Part shown: positions 62,301-64,000 of the stretch, in pieces | Numbering within the stretch: the stretch's first letter is position 1 | How the letters are laid out: each line of letters begins with the position of its first letter | Assembly (NCBI GenBank): GCA_033782935.1 | Contig: JAWQEG010000286.1 | Coordinates: forward strand, 6,111,001 to 6,175,000 | DNA from: Petrolisthes cinctipes | Lineage: Eukaryota > Arthropoda > Malacostraca > Decapoda > Porcellanidae | Reading direction: 5' to 3' | Length of the DNA: 64,000 nucleotides | Notes under the pieces: model-generated | Database searches by the model: none | What the model saw: only the letters and a program-made list of their open reading frames with translations | What the model was told of the DNA's origin: nothing | Made by a program: the position numbers and the translations under genes

Positions 62301-64000
62301 AACACCAGAATAAACCTCTCCAGGAATTGTATATCAGAATAATTTGTGGGGGGGGGGGGGGTAGATTTTTTTTTTACATGTGAGTGTATATATAAAAATC
62401 TTTTTCATGACCTATACATTCATATAAACCCATAAATATTATATAAATTTTATATTCCCTATGTTTGTATGTGTAAATATAAATTTAGAGTATACTAAAA
62501 AAAAAAATTACATTCAAATGTATATATAGAAATCTGTTTCGTGACCTATACTTTCATATAAACATAAATATAATATATAAATTTAAAAAAATTCGCTTAC
62601 CTTCTTCACATAGGGAACATTGGGGTGGTGTTTAACAGGCATTAACACCAGTATAAACCTCTCCTGGAATTGTATACCGGCCGTTGAAGACACACCCATG
62701 TATAGGAATATACCATACAACACCGCCTTGGGGACCAGGTTTAGTACGGACCCTAACAGCACGCTCAGGCCGATTAGTATGGACACCACGATGGCGCTCA
62801 GACGTTGTTCTGTGGAAAAAACACCGATTTATTAGAAAAACGTAAAAAAACACCGATATTAAATTTAAAACATAAAAAAACACCAAAAAATATATAATGT
62901 AAAAAAAAACACCGATTAATTAAATAACGTAAAAAAACACTGATTTATTAGAAGAATGTTAAAAAAAAAACCTATATTAGAAAAATGTAAAAAAAAAACA
63001 CCGATATTAGAAAAAAACAAAAAAAACACCTATATTAGAAAATGTAAAAAAAAAAAAACACCGATATTAGAAAAATGTTAAAAAAAAAACACCGATATTA
63101 GAAAAAAAAAAAAAAACCACCAATATTAGAAAAAAAGAAAAAAGAAAAACACCTATATTAGAAGAATGTTAAAAAAAAACACCAAAAAATAAATAATAAA
63201 AAACACATAAATAATTTGAAAAATGTAAAAAAACACACACATACATACAGATACACACATACATATATACATACAGATATGTATATATATGTATATGTAT
63301 ATATATTTGTGTATGTATATATGTATATATTTGTGTATGTATATATATGTATACATATATATATTACTATTAAATCTATGTATATTGTATTTATTATATT
63401 TATTATTATTATACACACATATATGCATACAGATATACATACATATATATATATATATATACATACATACATACAGATACATACATAATATATATATACA
63501 CAGACATACATACAGATACACCCATACATACATACTGTACATACATACAGGAAAAAAATAAACACCAGAAAAAAACACCAGAAAAAAAAAGGAAAAAAAA
63601 AAACACTGAAAAAAAAAACACACACACACGGCTCACCTTTGACGCCTTCAATCTTTGGGCTCTCTCCCGGTACGTGTGTGGAACAGTTCTCACACACACA
63701 GACACATACATACAGAAAAAAAAACAGAAAAAAACACACACACAAAACAAACACACACACATACATACATACACACACACAGACACATACATACAGAAAA
63801 AAAAACACCAGAAAAAACACACACACAAAACAAACACACACACAAAAAAACACACACACAAAAATAAAACGCGGAACCGAAGAAAGGAAAAAAAAAAAAA
63901 AAAAAACACGGCTCACCTTTAACGCCTTCAATCTTGGGGCTCTCTCCCGGTGCGTGTGTGGAACTCATAATGGTGAGTGCCGACGTGTGTGAAACGGTCC
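59254..64000 (-). CDS. SLC4 anion exchanger, C-terminal exons (partial)
   Basis: Minus-strand gene running off the right edge. Exons in transcript order are 64000-63917 (partial), 62809-62601, 61641-61468 and 59364-59254, all with GT-AG borders and matching phases (1, 0, 0). The joined reading is TIMSSTHAPGESPKIEGVK, EQRLSAIVVSILIGLSVLL, VLYGIFLYMGVSSTAGIQ, KHHPNVPYVKK, VRTWKMHSFTGIQ, SPAALCFPFVLMLLIPIR and NNQELSA, then an acidic tail. VKEQR, LYGIFLYMGV, PYVKKV-TW-MH-FTGIQ and the PFVL-L-IP block are the anion-exchanger (AE1-3) signatures, not those of Na-coupled transporters. The protein swaps Cl- for HCO3- across the plasma membrane. These exons cover the last transmembrane helices and the cytosolic tail. 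Introns are short and tandem-repeat-rich. Confidence 0.93.
59400..60440. repeat. Tandem repeat, period of about 178 bp, six copies, SLC4 intron
   Basis: ACTTGGGTA recurs at 59407, 59582, 59759, 59939 and 60120, with a variant near 60305. Each unit has GGTTGTGATATGGGG, TTTTTGGTGTA and ATAATTAGGATTTTTT. Confidence 0.88.
60441..61067. repeat. AT-rich intron sequence
   Basis: Poly-A/poly-T and TATA runs within the SLC4 intron. No exon. Confidence 0.7.
61070..61440. repeat. Minisatellite AAGCCTAAAATTG, SLC4 intron
   Basis: About ten units of 30-45 bp carrying CAAGCCTAAAATTG and TGAAAACA, ending just before the exon donor. Confidence 0.9.
61468..61641 (-). CDS. SLC4 exon (58 codons)
   Basis: Acceptor TTTCCAG, donor GCG|GTGAGT, phase 0 on both sides. 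It encodes VRTWKMHSFTGIQLTMLII, LWVVKQSPAALCFPFVLML and LIPIRLYLLPYGFNNQELSA: the last transmembrane span and the start of the C-terminal tail. Confidence 0.93.
61680..62590. repeat. Tandem repeat, period of about 120 bp, SLC4 intron
   Basis: About seven units: TTTTTTTTAATGTATATATAG, AAATCTTTTTCA, CATATAAACCTAAAAAT, ATACATTTTTTATTTCC and TGTGTGTG. The relic exon at 62259-62333 is embedded in this array. Confidence 0.88.
62259..62333 (-). pseudogene. Relic duplicate of SLC4 exon 3' end
   Basis: Copies about 75 bp of the 3' part of exon 62601-62809 plus its donor (AAG|GTGAGT). It has about ten substitutions and lost one base in the KHHP codons (AAACAAACCCCAATG against AAACACCACCCCAATG), which shifts the frame. 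There is no acceptor. Confidence 0.85.
62601..62809 (-). CDS. SLC4 exon (EQRLS to PYVKK)
   Basis: Acceptor TTTTTCCACAG, donor AAG|GTAAGC. Phase 1 in, 0 out. It encodes (G)EQRLSAIVVSILIGLSVLL, GSVLNLVPKAVLYGIFLYMG, VSSTAGIQFQERFILVLMP and VKHHPNVPYVKK: two transmembrane spans and the re-entrant loop region. Confidence 0.95.
62820..63180. repeat. Minisatellite AAACACCGATATTAG, SLC4 intron
   Basis: About 12 units of 28-32 bp, AAAAAACACCGATATTAGAA plus AATGTAAAA, just upstream of the exon acceptor. Confidence 0.9.
63225..63560. repeat. CATA/TATA microsatellite
   Basis: Mixed ACATACATAT runs in the SLC4 intron. Predicted Tyr/Ile/Cys frames are artefacts. Confidence 0.92.
63637..63688 (-). pseudogene. 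Partial duplicate of SLC4 exon (THVPGESPKIEGVK)
   Basis: 52 bp copying the 3' end of exon 63917-64000 and its donor. The frame is intact (NCSTHVPGESPKIEGVK) with three differences over about 45 bp: two silent and one Ala to Val. A (TG)n-AG upstream could serve as acceptor, but it would need a phase-0 partner. The homologous part begins at TTCCACACACG. Either a dead fragment or a rarely used alternative exon. Confidence 0.8.
63690..63900. repeat. Duplicated CACA/AAAA intron segment
   Basis: Two imperfect copies of ACACAGACACATACATACAG, poly-A, CACACACAAAACAAACAC in tandem between the two exon copies. Confidence 0.85.
63917..64000 (-). CDS. SLC4 exon, partial at window edge
   Basis: Minus frame TVSHTSALTIMSSTHAPGES, then PKIEGVK, donor AAAG|GTGAGC, phase 1. 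The LTIMS, then PGE-PKI-VKEQR context is the extracellular-loop to helix junction of anion exchangers. The 5' end lies beyond the window. Confidence 0.9.

Overview
This is a repeat-dense nuclear window from an animal, most likely an arthropod and plausibly a decapod crustacean. That assignment is an inference. It rests on GT-AG introns, a very high microsatellite load, Penelope-like retroelements, several LINE families with SINE and MITE satellites, and an invertebrate-type phosphoethanolamine methyltransferase. There is no bacterial gene organisation and no CRISPR array. Nearly all protein-coding signal belongs either to two host genes or to mobile elements.

Layout. 1-335: a BiP/GRP78 (Hsp70) pseudogene fragment, minus strand. 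630-8590: a tandem array with a 2.33-kb unit, about 3.4 copies, each carrying a non-autonomous hAT-like element and an inverted SINE pair. 8.8-12.1 kb: two Penelope-like elements (PLEs). The second encodes RT plus a GIY-YIG nuclease and is bracketed by 567-bp inverted arms. 12.6-15.3 kb: an apparently intact Tc1-type transposon. 15.3-21.8 kb: a full-length LINE (LINE-A) with a recognisable target-site duplication. 22-28.5 kb: old LINE pieces, MITEs, a tRNA-Ala-derived SINE, a large hairpin and two unrecognised coding-like stretches.

29.0-44.5 kb, plus strand: exons of a two-domain phosphoethanolamine N-methyltransferase (PMT) gene. The first methyltransferase domain looks intact. The second keeps its fold motifs and reading frame but has replaced catalytic positions. 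Its introns hold two solo-LTR-like copies, a PLE 3' end, MITEs, a hairpin, a LINE-A deletion copy and a pure 1.48-kb (GTAT)n tract. The 3' end of the gene is not visible in this window.

45.6-50.7 kb: a second LINE (LINE-B) with a poly(A) tail and several lesions. 51-57 kb: minisatellites, four G-rich/C-rich palindromic blocks bounded by TTAA, and a truncated LINE on the minus strand. 59.25-64.0 kb, minus strand: the last four coding exons of an SLC4 anion exchanger (Cl-/HCO3- exchanger), including its stop codon. The gene runs off the right edge. Two of its exons have decayed partial tandem copies of their 3' halves next to them.

The host genes are not an operon. PMT acts in phosphocholine synthesis and SLC4 in membrane acid-base transport. 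The most notable signals are: hammerhead-ribozyme cores at all three PLE termini; the degenerate but open second PMT domain; the TTAA-bounded G-rich palindromes; the SINE that shares its 3' tail with LINE-A; the DD35E spacing of the Tc1-type transposase; and repeated duplication of exon 3' ends in SLC4.
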